Source: Candidatus Gastranaerophilales bacterium (GTDB lineage Bacteria > Cyanobacteriota > Vampirovibrionia > Gastranaerophilales > Gastranaerophilaceae). From it: a stretch of 64,000 nt of DNA. This document shows positions 44,230-53,369 of the stretch, piece after piece. Location: NCBI GenBank assembly GCA_944325625.1, contig CALVAP010000007.1, positions 248,001 through 312,000 on the forward strand, given 5' to 3'. A program made the position numbers and the translations under genes. A model generated the notes under the pieces. That model saw nothing but the letters and a program-made list of their open reading frames with translations, had not been told where the DNA came from and made no database searches. Every line of letters begins with the position of its first letter. The first letter of the stretch is position 1.

Positions 44230-46074
44230 ATGTGCGGAATAGTCGGGTATATAGGGAATAGGGACGTTGTAGAGGTTCTTGTTAAAGGGCTTACAAATCT
44301 TGAGTATCGCGGATATGATTCTTCGGGAATTGCATTGAATGACGAAGGAGATATTAAAATATTCAAAGCTTTGGGAAAGCTTGGAAATCTTAAGGAACTA
44401 CTAAAACACCAAGAAAAAGAGATTATAGATCCGGTAGCAGGAATAGGTCATATTCGTTGGGCAACGCATGGTTCTCCGACAGAAAGTAACGCACATCCGC
44501 ATACTTGTAATTGTGGAAAACTTGTTCTTGTTCATAATGGAATTATAGAAAATTTCAAAGAATTAAGAGAAGACCTTGTAAAAAAAGGTTGTATTTTTAA
44601 ATCTCAAACGGATACGGAAACTATAGCGCACTTAATTGCGCAAGAGTATGACAAGGTGAAGGATTTGCAAACGGCGGTTAGCAATTCCATTAAACAACTT
44701 AATGGTGCTTATGCAATTTGTGTAATGTATAAAGATGAGCCCGACAAAATAGTTGTAGCAAGAAAGAATGCCCCACTTCTTATCGGTATTGGAGAAGGTG
44801 AGCATTTTATAGCCTCTGATATTCCTGCAGTAATTGAATATACGTCCAAAGTTATATATCTTGATGATATGGAAGTTGGGGTAGTTCAAAAAAATAATCT
44901 CAAAATAGTTGATTTAGAAGGAAATGAGATTATAAAAAAAGTTGAAGTCCTTCCTTTTGAACCGGTAGCGCTATCAAAACGCGGCTACAAACATTTTATG
45001 TTAAAAGAAATTCACGAACAGCCTGATGTTATTCGAAATGTACTAAACGGAAAACTTTATGACATAGATGAAAAAATTGTTTTAAATGAAGTTAAGATTG
45101 ATAAAGAAACGCTCAAAAATCTTCAAAGGATAGAGATTATAGCCTGCGGAACATCGTTGCATGCAGCAATGGTCGGAAAATATCTTATAGAAGATTTTTG
45201 TTCGATAGCTGTGGATGTTGAACCCTCAAGTGAATATATTTACAGGAAAACAGTTACAAATGAGAAAACGCTGGTAATAGGTGTTTCGCAGTCAGGAGAA
45301 ACGGCTGATACAATAACTGCAATAAAGCAAGCCAAGAAAAAAGGCGCACATGTATTGATTATTACAAACAGACCTGACTCTGCGATGGCAAGGGAAGCAG
45401 ATAGTTTGATTCCTATTAATGCAGGTATAGAGGTTTCAGTGGCCGCAACAAAATCTTTTACAGCACAGTTGATGTCATTCTATATGTTGGCAATGTACCT
45501 TGCAGAAACCAAAGATTCTGTTCCAAAAGAGATTTTGCGTCAGTTAAAACATGATATTATTCAACTTCCAACTTTGGTGGATAATGTTTTGATGAATAAA
45601 GAACCAATTCAAAAATGTGCAAGAATGTTTGCTAATACAAAAGATTTTATTTATATCGCAAGAGGAATAAATCTGGCAACGGCTTTTGAAGGTGCGTTAA
45701 AATTAAAGGAAATAAGCTATATCAATGCAACAGGTTATGCAGCAGGTGAGCTGAAACACGGACCGATTGCGATGTTGGATGAAAGTATGCCGGTGTTATC
45801 AATCCTGATGGAAGGAAAGGTATATGAAAAGATACTTTCTAATTCTGAAGAAGCAAAAGCAAGAAATGCCAGATTGATAGCTTTAACTACCTCAGAAGAT
45901 AAGGCAATAGATGATTTATTTGAAGTTGTGCTGAGAGTACCAAAGGTTAATGAGCTTTTGTCTCCTGTTCTTGCAAGTGTTCCTTTACAGCTTTTGGCTT
46001 ATTACATAGCAGAATTTTTGGGTAAAGATGTTGATCAGCCTCGTAATCTTGCAAAGTCTGTTACGGTAGAGTAA
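44230..46074 (+). CDS. glmS: Glutamine-fructose-6-phosphate aminotransferase
   Basis: The 614-residue enzyme makes glucosamine-6-phosphate from fructose-6-phosphate and glutamine, the entry to peptidoglycan and outer-membrane amino sugars. The N-terminal glutaminase has the catalytic Cys2 (MCGIVGYIG), YRGYDSSGIA, and HIRWATHG. The two sugar isomerase domains show ACGTSLHAAMVG, VSQSGETADT, the AATKSFTAQL loop and the C-terminal DQPRNLAKSVTVE. Length is typical. AAAGAGGAAG precedes the ATG. No glmS ribozyme was recognised in the short leader. The stop codon overlaps a small ORF. Confidence 0.97.
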   Translation: MCGIVGYIGNRDVVEVLVKGLTNLEYRGYDSSGIALNDEGDIKIFKALGKLGNLKELLKHQEKEIIDPVAGIGHIRWATHGSPTESNAHPHTCNCGKLVLVHNGIIENFKELREDLVKKGCIFKSQTDTETIAHLIAQEYDKVKDLQTAVSNSIKQLNGAYAICVMYKDEPDKIVVARKNAPLLIGIGEGEHFIASDIPAVIEYTSKVIYLDDMEVGVVQKNNLKIVDLEGNEIIKKVEVLPFEPVALSKRGYKHFMLKEIHEQPDVIRNVLNGKLYDIDEKIVLNEVKIDKETLKNLQRIEIIACGTSLHAAMVGKYLIEDFCSIAVDVEPSSEYIYRKTVTNEKTLVIGVSQSGETADTITAIKQAKKKGAHVLIITNRPDSAMAREADSLIPINAGIEVSVAATKSFTAQLMSFYMLAMYLAETKDSVPKEILRQLKHDIIQLPTLVDNVLMNKEPIQKCARMFANTKDFIYIARGINLATAFEGALKLKEISYINATGYAAGELKHGPIAMLDESMPVLSILMEGKVYEKILSNSEEAKARNARLIALTTSEDKAIDDLFEVVLRVPKVNELLSPVLASVPLQLLAYYIAEFLGKDVDQPRNLAKSVTVE

Positions 46075-46241
46075 TGCGAATAGTTAACTCAGAAATAATT
46101 TTACCCAAAAGTGCCGAGCTTAGTAGTGATTATATAGAAGCCTTACTAAGAAATCTTGGTGTAAACTTTTTGCGTTGGGCAATTGTGCGTGTTAATGAAA
46201 ATGAATTTACACTAAATGTTTCACACAAAACAGATGATTAG
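46074..46241 (+). CDS. Small 55-residue protein coupled to glmS
   Basis: The ATG at 46074 overlaps the glmS stop by one base (TAATG). The product begins MRIVNSEIILPKSAELSSDY, has the middle IEALLRNLGVNFLRWAIVRV, and ends NENEFTLNVSHKTDD. It reads as a compact alpha/beta peptide with a clean stop right at the converging rex gene, overlapping that stop by four bases. No family is recognised. Gene-like use of the gap between glmS and rex and the stop-start overlap are the evidence for a real gene. Confidence 0.6.
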   Translation: MRIVNSEIILPKSAELSSDYIEALLRNLGVNFLRWAIVRVNENEFTLNVSHKTDD

Positions 46242-46858
46242 TCACGCATTTTGTATGCAAATTGTAAAAAATTACCCATTAAGTTTTCATTCCAAACCAG
46301 AACATCATCAGGAACCTTTAAAACAGTAGGAGAAAAATTCCAAATATACTTTATTCCTTCTCCAACAAGTATATCTGCAGTTTTTTGTGCTTCATCTCTT
46401 GGGACCGTTAATATCGCCATATCAACGGTAATTTTCTGAGCAAGTTGTTTTAGATTTGAAATATCTTCAATCCTTTTACCGTTAACGGTAGTGCCTATTT
46501 TATTTTTATCATTATCAAAAAGAGCAAGGACGTTGAGTCCGTAGTTTGTAAAATTATCATATTTAGCAAGCGCCATACCCAGGTTTCCTGCGCCGATGAC
46601 AACCGCATGTTTGGGTTTGGAAAATCCAAGAGTTTTTTCAATAGAAGCGCGAAGGTCTTTAACAATGTATCCAACACGACATTTTCCGGAGTTATTGAGG
46701 GATATTATGTCTTTGCGTACTTGTGAATCATCAATGTCTAACAAAGCAGCAATTTGAGGACTTGAAATTGTCTCAATTCCTTTCAAAAGATATTCTGTTA
46801 GAATACAATGATATAAAGTTAAACGGTTAAGAGATTTTTCAGAAATTTTTTTGTTCAT
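46238..46858 (-). CDS. rex: Redox-sensing transcriptional repressor Rex
   Basis: The 206-residue protein has the Rex layout: a winged-helix DNA-binding domain (about 1-75, with SSPQIAALLDIDDSQVRKDI and a glycine-rich wing), then a Rossmann domain with the NADH-binding motif VVIGAGNLGMAL, ALFDNDKNKIG and VDMAILTVP, and a C-terminal swap helix (NLMGNFLQFAYKM). Rex binds target operators when NAD+ dominates and lets go when NADH rises. AGAGG lies ahead of the ATG. A Rex-type site overlaps its own promoter and another lies at the adhE promoter. Confidence 0.95.
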   Translation of the reverse strand: MNKKISEKSLNRLTLYHCILTEYLLKGIETISSPQIAALLDIDDSQVRKDIISLNNSGKCRVGYIVKDLRASIEKTLGFSKPKHAVVIGAGNLGMALAKYDNFTNYGLNVLALFDNDKNKIGTTVNGKRIEDISNLKQLAQKITVDMAILTVPRDEAQKTADILVGEGIKYIWNFSPTVLKVPDDVLVWNENLMGNFLQFAYKMRD

Positions 46859-46875
46859 AATATGCCTCTGAAGTG

Positions 46876-46906
46876 ATTATATTACAAACAGTGAAAAAAA
46901 TCACAA
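46876..46906 (-). promoter_or_regulatory. rex promoter with Rex-type operator
   Basis: On the minus strand a perfect TATAAT (46876-46881) lies 17 bases before the rex ATG at 46858. Upstream, CAGTGAAAAAAATCACAA on the plus strand (46889-46906) reads TTGTGATTTTTTTCACTG on the rex strand, a near match to TTGTGAnnnnnnTCACAA. It covers the -35 and spacer region, a position for autorepression. Confidence 0.6.
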
Positions 46907-46921
46907 TTAAAACCGGTAAAT

Positions 46922-46972
46922 AATTGTAAATATTACAATTAATTTGTCTAATAAAAAAAAATGTGGTATTAT
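46922..46972 (+). promoter_or_regulatory. gdhA promoter with adjacent inverted repeat
   Basis: TTGTCT (46944-46949), 17 bases, then TATTAT (46967-46972). Just upstream is AATTGTAAATATTACAATT (46922-46940), with 8-bp arms and a 3-base centre, a likely operator. It does not fit the cyanobacterial NtcA spacing (GTA-N8-TAC). Confidence 0.55.
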
Positions 46973-46990
46973 TAAAGACGCTAAAAATGA

Positions 46991-48355
<1,365 letters not shown>

Positions 48356-48358
48356 TAC

Positions 48359-48387
48359 TGGACAAGTGATAATTTTTATATTATAAA
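48359..48387 (+). promoter_or_regulatory. Promoter of the tRNA-Leu gene
   Basis: TGGACA (48359-48364), 17 bases, then TATAAA (48382-48387), about 28 bases before the mature tRNA 5' end. The -35 hexamer is the same as that of the phospholipase D gene promoter. Confidence 0.5.
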
Positions 48388-48415
48388 GTTAATACGCGTT
48401 TACGCGATTCTATCT

Positions 48416-48501
48416 GCCCTGGTGGTGGAATCGGTAGACACGTTGGACTTAAAATCCAATGAGACTAACCTCTCGTGCCGGTTCAAGTCCGGCCCAGGGC
48501 A
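48416..48501 (+). tRNA. tRNA-Leu (anticodon TAA)
   Basis: An 86-base class II tRNA. The acceptor stem is GCCCTGG / CCAGGGC, the discriminator is A, and CCA is not encoded. The anticodon arm is TTGGA-CTTAAAA-TCCAA with anticodon TAA, the long variable arm is GAGACTAACCTCTC, and the T arm is GCCGGTTCAAGTCCGGC. The anticodon loop is continuous: the group I intron carried by this tRNA gene in many photosynthetic cyanobacteria is absent. Confidence 0.96.
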
Positions 48502-48505
48502 AATA

Positions 48506-48529
48506 AACCTCCTTAACAGGAGGTTTTTT
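48506..48529 (+). terminator. Rho-independent terminator after tRNA-Leu
   Basis: AACCTCC / GGAGGTT stem with a 6-base loop and a T-run, five bases after the tRNA. Confidence 0.88.
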
Positions 48530-48570
48530 AATGCGGAATTTTAAATTTGGTGCAAAACTTCATAAAATTC

Positions 48571-48619
48571 CATAGAAGCTATGTTTTTTCGGGGGGCGGG
48601 GAGGGGTAATCCAACATAG
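48571..48619 (+). repeat. G-rich tract framed by nested inverted repeats
   Basis: A G6-C-G4-A-G4 run (48591-48606) stands out in otherwise AT-rich DNA upstream of the pilin island. CTATGTT (48579-48585) and AACATAG (48613-48619) flank it as inverted repeats; CTATG can also pair with CATAG at 48571-48575. The 15 bases T-G-T6-C-G6 at its left end recur exactly at the poly-C prepilin locus near 28744-28758. Confidence 0.6.
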
Positions 48620-48707
48620 ATTTTAATAGTGTTGGTATAAAGTGGTTAAGGTTATTGGTAGGTTTGCTAAAAAATCGTTTTAAGGTTTATTAAAATATTA
48701 AGTTTCG

Positions 48708-48736
48708 TTGACACAAATTAGAATAAATGTTAACAT
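48708..48736 (+). promoter_or_regulatory. Promoter of the pilin operon
   Basis: A perfect -35 TTGACA (48708-48713), 17 bases, then TAACAT (48731-48736). It lies about 50 bases before the GTG start of the first prepilin and is the best promoter match before the six-gene run. Confidence 0.65.
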
Positions 48737-48789
48737 TAACTTGGCATAAACGTTTGTAAATAAAGATTTTCGGATATTGAGGGTGTTTT

Positions 48790-50046
48790 GTGAAAACAAA
48801 AGTTAGAGCATTTTCATATGTAGAATTATTGTTTGGGATGATGATTGTTTGTATTATCTTTATATCCGCAATACCCTTTTTGACGAGAAAAGCGTCAACA
48901 GTCAATGCTTCATCAGGTGAATTTCAGTGTTATACAGCGTTTAATGGAACAGAATTTCGTCTTTTTGAGCGAATGAAAAGAGGCGAGGGCGAGTTTTCTG
49001 CGCCTGTTGATGTTACGAATACCGGATGTAAATTTTTCAAACAAAAAAATGTTAATACATATAATCTTCAAATTATAGGTGGTGGCGGCGGTGGAAGCCG
49101 TTCCAGAGTTAGTGGAACAGGTGCATATTCAAATGTTTCTGTAGAAAGAGCACAAAAAGGTCAAAATGGCAAAAGCATTTCAGTACAGACAACACTAGGC
49201 GGAGTTTGGGATGAAAATGGAGTTTTGACTATTTATAAATGTCAAAATGCTGATGAGAATGTTCCACAAACTGATCCGTATAGGGAAGAATATTTGTATT
49301 GTGTGGGTGATGGCGGATTTGCGAAAAATAGTGTTTCCGGTATAGGTAAGGTTGGCGGTCGTGGTGTCAAAGAAATGGATTATTGGTCGCTTCTGGGTGT
49401 TTACCATGATATTCTTTTCAATTCCAAAACGAATGTTAATTCTATTCAATACGCAGGAAGAGGTAACGGTACAGTTACTTCGGATGATGACTTAACAAAA
49501 GTAAGGCGCATATTAGGTGAATCTCATTCTGTTTATATCAATTTGAATAATTACCTGAAATCAGGGTCGACAGATATACAATCTTTAAGAAATGCGGCAG
49601 GCCAGCTGCTGACGGTTATAAAATCATGGTCGTTTAAAACTACGGATAGTGAGGGTGGTGCAGGGGGATATTCAAGATTTGTGTTAAAAGATTATTCTGA
49701 TATCGACTGCATAAATGGAAATTGTCTTGCAAAAGGTGGCGACGGTGCAACAGGCAATACCTTAGTAAATTGTTCTTCAGCGATGGTGACTTATACAACC
49801 GCTTTTTGTAATGTAAATTCTTTGGATAACAAGTGTTCTTGTAGTTTATCATCTAATAATAAAGATTTGTATTCGTGCTTATACAATAAATCGGCAAGTT
49901 CTTCGGTATTTAATTGCAATGCGTCATCAACCAATGTTTTGGGAGCCGGAGGTGGTGCAGGATCTGGGGCATATCTTTCCAACGGCTATTCAATGCAAGG
50001 TTATGGCGGTATAGGTGGCGGCGGAGCTATAATAATCAAATGGTAG
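48790..50046 (+). CDS. Prepilin with glycine-rich, tail-fibre-like C-terminal domain (copy 1)
   Basis: The 418-residue protein starts at GTG, with GAGGGTG upstream. The N-terminus KVRA followed by FSYVELLFGMMIVCIIFISAIPFL is a prepilin signal with Glu at mature position 5. Then comes a region shared with the next two genes: SGEFQCYTAFNGTEF ... GCKFFKQKNVNTYNLQIIGGGGGG. The rest is glycine-rich with scattered cysteines and ends GGIGGGGAIIIKW. Such G-rich repeats closing on a short hydrophobic strand and Trp are known from phage tail-fibre adhesins with polyglycine helices. Likely a minor pilin or pilus-tip adhesin. First of six same-strand genes. Confidence 0.82.
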   Translation: MKTKVRAFSYVELLFGMMIVCIIFISAIPFLTRKASTVNASSGEFQCYTAFNGTEFRLFERMKRGEGEFSAPVDVTNTGCKFFKQKNVNTYNLQIIGGGGGGSRSRVSGTGAYSNVSVERAQKGQNGKSISVQTTLGGVWDENGVLTIYKCQNADENVPQTDPYREEYLYCVGDGGFAKNSVSGIGKVGGRGVKEMDYWSLLGVYHDILFNSKTNVNSIQYAGRGNGTVTSDDDLTKVRRILGESHSVYINLNNYLKSGSTDIQSLRNAAGQLLTVIKSWSFKTTDSEGGAGGYSRFVLKDYSDIDCINGNCLAKGGDGATGNTLVNCSSAMVTYTTAFCNVNSLDNKCSCSLSSNNKDLYSCLYNKSASSSVFNCNASSTNVLGAGGGAGSGAYLSNGYSMQGYGGIGGGGAIIIKW

Positions 50047-50062
50047 AAATTAAGAGGGTTTG

Positions 50063-51655
50063 ATGAAAAAATATAGTGCTTTTACAATGGTGGAATTAAT
50101 ATTTTCGATAGCTGTTATGAGTTTTTTTATGATAGCGCTTATTTTTTCTGTTGGAAAGAAAGCACAACAAAGAGCAGGAGAAGCAACTTCAGGTCGAGTT
50201 ATTTGTTATAAAAATGCTTCTGGGAAGTTAGATAAAGTTGTTGAACTTGATTATGGCAAAAGCATAAAGGTTGATAAGCAAGAAAATCTGGATGTTTGTG
50301 AATGTGAACTTCCGCAGAATATCCAATATTATACGGTTGATATAATAGGTGCAGGCGGAGGAGCTTCAGGAGCAGCTGTAGCACCGGTTGCAAATTATAA
50401 AGAAATTAATGGTTCTATTTCCGAACCTTTTAGTTGTACTTCAAATGCTACGTCATCAATGCCTACTTATTATACAAAGTCATCAGCAGGCGCAGCATCT
50501 TGTAAAACTCTTTTATCTTCGTATCCTTATTTTAATCCTGTGCTTGCGCAAACCGATGCTTCGAGAGTGCCTACATATGTTGTAAATCCTACAGTAACAA
50601 TTTCTAACCAATTTTCATCAATAATGGACAACACAACGTATAACGCTAATGTATTAAAGAATTTAACAGTATCGGTTGCAGGTGGGGCAGGTAAAGACGG
50701 TGAAACGCCTGCGATGTGCAAAATAACTAAGGATTTTGAGGTAGGAAATACGGTTTCTTGTTACTCCGGATATTCGGCGATTGAAAATTACAGATGGAAC
50801 AATGATGAAACTTGGATTTCTCCGACAGCCGGGCGGGTTATTCTAAATGGCGAAGTTCTTGTAAATGCCCCTGGGGGAAACTTTAGTGAGTGTGGAAATA
50901 CGAGTATGTTTTCATCTTCACCGGCCTGTAGTGGTGGACAAGCGTCAAATAGCTTGAATGCCGGAGTAGTTTCAGGCTCATATACATATAATGCTACGGT
51001 AATAGATAGTATGGAACTTGCAAGTGGAAGTGCCGGAAGTGCAGGAAGCTACGTTAGAAAAGAAAAGGTAAAAATAACAGATGATTTAAAAATAAAGGCT
51101 CAAGATGTTGGAAGCGGGGGCATAGCTGGTAACGTTGGAACAAATGGTGCCAATGGCGGGAATACCTGTTTTGTTTTGAGTTCAAGCACAAAATTTTGTG
51201 CAAATGGTGGTGCCGGTGGGGTAAAAAAGGCTGTTCAGACAGTATTCCCAACGAAGGATATAATTACCAATAACAATATAACTGGACGTCCTCATCCAAA
51301 TAGGGTTTTCAAGTCATATGAAGATGGACTGGTTGGGTCTGTATCAGATTATTTTACACAAGTATTCTTTTTAATGATTAGTGCAGAACAGCAAAAGAAA
51401 TATAATGGAGTTGCAGGTAAGTGTACGTTCAGTGCAAATAAGTTGACTTGTGAAGATGCAAAAACATCTGAAGAAATGAGCTATGGTCTTGGAGGAAGTG
51501 CAGCGCAAAGTGCTGTCAGATATGATTACATAAAGAGTTTTAAACTTTGTAATTCGACAACAGGTCAGTGTATCAACACGCCGGAGCATGATGCGGAATT
51601 TGTTTCCGGGCGAGGTGCAAATGGTAGTGGTGGAGCGATTATAATATCATGGTAA
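50063..51655 (+). CDS. Prepilin with glycine-rich, tail-fibre-like C-terminal domain (copy 2)
   Basis: About 530 residues. The start is the ATG at 50063 with AGAGGG four bases upstream. MKKYSA precedes FTMVELIFSIAVMSFFMIALIF, a prepilin signal with Glu5. The shared region is SGRVICYKNASGKL ... CECELPQNIQYYTVDIIGAGGGASG, and the C-terminus is GANGSGGAIIISW. Between lie many Gly-Gly and Asn-Gly turns and paired cysteines (for example CGNTSMFSSSPAC). It is a paralogue of the genes on both sides and overlaps the next by seven bases. Confidence 0.83.
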   Translation: MKKYSAFTMVELIFSIAVMSFFMIALIFSVGKKAQQRAGEATSGRVICYKNASGKLDKVVELDYGKSIKVDKQENLDVCECELPQNIQYYTVDIIGAGGGASGAAVAPVANYKEINGSISEPFSCTSNATSSMPTYYTKSSAGAASCKTLLSSYPYFNPVLAQTDASRVPTYVVNPTVTISNQFSSIMDNTTYNANVLKNLTVSVAGGAGKDGETPAMCKITKDFEVGNTVSCYSGYSAIENYRWNNDETWISPTAGRVILNGEVLVNAPGGNFSECGNTSMFSSSPACSGGQASNSLNAGVVSGSYTYNATVIDSMELASGSAGSAGSYVRKEKVKITDDLKIKAQDVGSGGIAGNVGTNGANGGNTCFVLSSSTKFCANGGAGGVKKAVQTVFPTKDIITNNNITGRPHPNRVFKSYEDGLVGSVSDYFTQVFFLMISAEQQKKYNGVAGKCTFSANKLTCEDAKTSEEMSYGLGGSAAQSAVRYDYIKSFKLCNSTTGQCINTPEHDAEFVSGRGANGSGGAIIISW

Positions 51656-53361
51656 AAAATAAAATCGGAAAACTAAATAAAAAAAAGGCAATGTCATTAG
51701 TTGCTTTATTATTTTCTTTGGCACTTTTGTCAATAATAGTTGGGATGTTTATTCCAGTACTTACGAAAGGCTATATACAGATAACGACTGGAAAAGGTGG
51801 GCTGGGAAAAATTAACCTTACAACTTCCAGCGGATATTTTATGTGCTACTACGAAGCAAATGGAGTTTTAACACAGGCTAGAGCAGATATTTCGCATACC
51901 GGTGAAATTAAACTTGTTAAAGAAGCTGCACCGTCTGGTGTGTGTAAGTTTGTAATTCCAAATAGAGCAGATAGTTTTAAGATAACATTAATTGGTGGTG
52001 GCGGTGGAGGTGCCGCGTCTCAAATAAAGACTTTGGATCAGACACTTGCTACAGCTAGTTTGGGTGGTTCAAGCACAAAATTTTCCATTCCTTCATTTTC
52101 TGATTGGACAAGTTATATATCAGAATCGAGGATTAATTCAGCTTTAGCTGCGCTTTTTTCTAACAACACTAATTCCTCAAATACATATTTGTGCATTAAA
52201 GGAAATAAAGGAAGCAATCTTGGAGCTGCAAATGGTGCCAATGGCGCTAATTGTATGGTTAGGTTTAACTTAATGCCTAAAATAAACAGCAGTTTTACAT
52301 TTGGGACAGAAGCCTCGACCAATTCTACTGTATACGCAAACAGTTATTATGTTTTGTATGAAGGCTCAAAAGCCATGGCAAGAGGTGGTGCAAATGCAGT
52401 TGCAATAAATGGAACAAATTCCTCACCCGAACAATATATTACAAGTTGTTGTGTCGGCTCTGCATTAGGTTGTCCAAGTGCGTTTAATGTATTGTGCAAT
52501 AAGATAAACAATGATTCAACGGGTGTTGGTGAATGTCAATATTCCGGTTCAAATTTGTCTGTGACAAAAGGTGGATATTGTACGTCAGGGACGCAGAGCA
52601 TAAATTTTGCAAACGGGACAAAAGTCTATTCCACAGCTCTTAGCGGGACTGTAAAGTTGTATTTGAAACGACGCGAAATAGTTAAATATACGGCAGGGAA
52701 AGGGGAATCTGGAGCAGTAGAAACAAGATCCGTTTCATTTATCTCACCAAATAGCGGCACAGATACATTTAATATTCCAGCCCGATGGCTTGGTATGGGT
52801 GGAATAGGAGGAAAACAAACAGGTAATACAAGTTATTCGGGAACGGCAGGTGGTGTAACAAAAATGGAACTATCTACGGCAGGGGATGAGTCTTTGTTGG
52901 TTCTGACGGCAGAAGGAGGTGCAGGTGGTGTAAGCCAGGAAGACGCGCAACATATTTCTGTTGGTACCTTTGCTAATCCTGATACTACAATAGATTCTAT
53001 TCCCGCAGGTACAATTTCCGGTGCTGACGGGGGATATACGGCTGATATTATTCCTCAACCACTTAGGATAACAATGCTTTCTACAGGTTTTGGCGTTGTA
53101 GATTGTAAGAATACAACTTGTGATGTAACGGCAGCAGCGACATACCCCGGAGCTGGCGGTGGTGCTGCAGGAGCGTACTACAGCGGATACAATAACGGTG
53201 CGTCGCCAAGAATAACTTTCAATTATGGTACCTCTTTAACAAATTATGTACTTGCGTCTGCAAACAATTCTTCTTCGGGAGTATCTGCTCCTGCCAGTCC
53301 AACGTTAAAATCTGGTAAAGGCGGTAATGGCGCCAGAGGAGCGATATTAATTTCATGGTAG
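51649..53361 (+). CDS. Prepilin with glycine-rich, tail-fibre-like C-terminal domain, lacking Glu5 (copy 3)
   Basis: The 570-residue protein has a longer basic leader (MVKNKIGKLNKKKA) and then MSLVALLFSLALLSIIVGMFIPVL. Position 5 of the predicted mature protein is Ala, not Glu. In type II secretion the one pseudopilin without Glu5, GspK, caps the tip. The shared region follows (SGYFMCYYEANGVL ... VCKFVIPNRADSFKITLIGGGGGG) and the protein ends GNGARGAILISW. It is the longest of the trio. Its ATG overlaps the previous stop, with no good Shine-Dalgarno, so translation is probably coupled. Confidence 0.82.
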   Translation: MVKNKIGKLNKKKAMSLVALLFSLALLSIIVGMFIPVLTKGYIQITTGKGGLGKINLTTSSGYFMCYYEANGVLTQARADISHTGEIKLVKEAAPSGVCKFVIPNRADSFKITLIGGGGGGAASQIKTLDQTLATASLGGSSTKFSIPSFSDWTSYISESRINSALAALFSNNTNSSNTYLCIKGNKGSNLGAANGANGANCMVRFNLMPKINSSFTFGTEASTNSTVYANSYYVLYEGSKAMARGGANAVAINGTNSSPEQYITSCCVGSALGCPSAFNVLCNKINNDSTGVGECQYSGSNLSVTKGGYCTSGTQSINFANGTKVYSTALSGTVKLYLKRREIVKYTAGKGESGAVETRSVSFISPNSGTDTFNIPARWLGMGGIGGKQTGNTSYSGTAGGVTKMELSTAGDESLLVLTAEGGAGGVSQEDAQHISVGTFANPDTTIDSIPAGTISGADGGYTADIIPQPLRITMLSTGFGVVDCKNTTCDVTAAATYPGAGGGAAGAYYSGYNNGASPRITFNYGTSLTNYVLASANNSSSGVSAPASPTLKSGKGGNGARGAILISW

Positions 53362-53369
53362 GATTTTTT

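Noticed and set aside
48790-53361. Prophage tail-fibre genes
   Set aside because: The glycine-rich domains look phage-like, but each protein has a prepilin signal and no capsid, tail, integrase or lysis genes are near.
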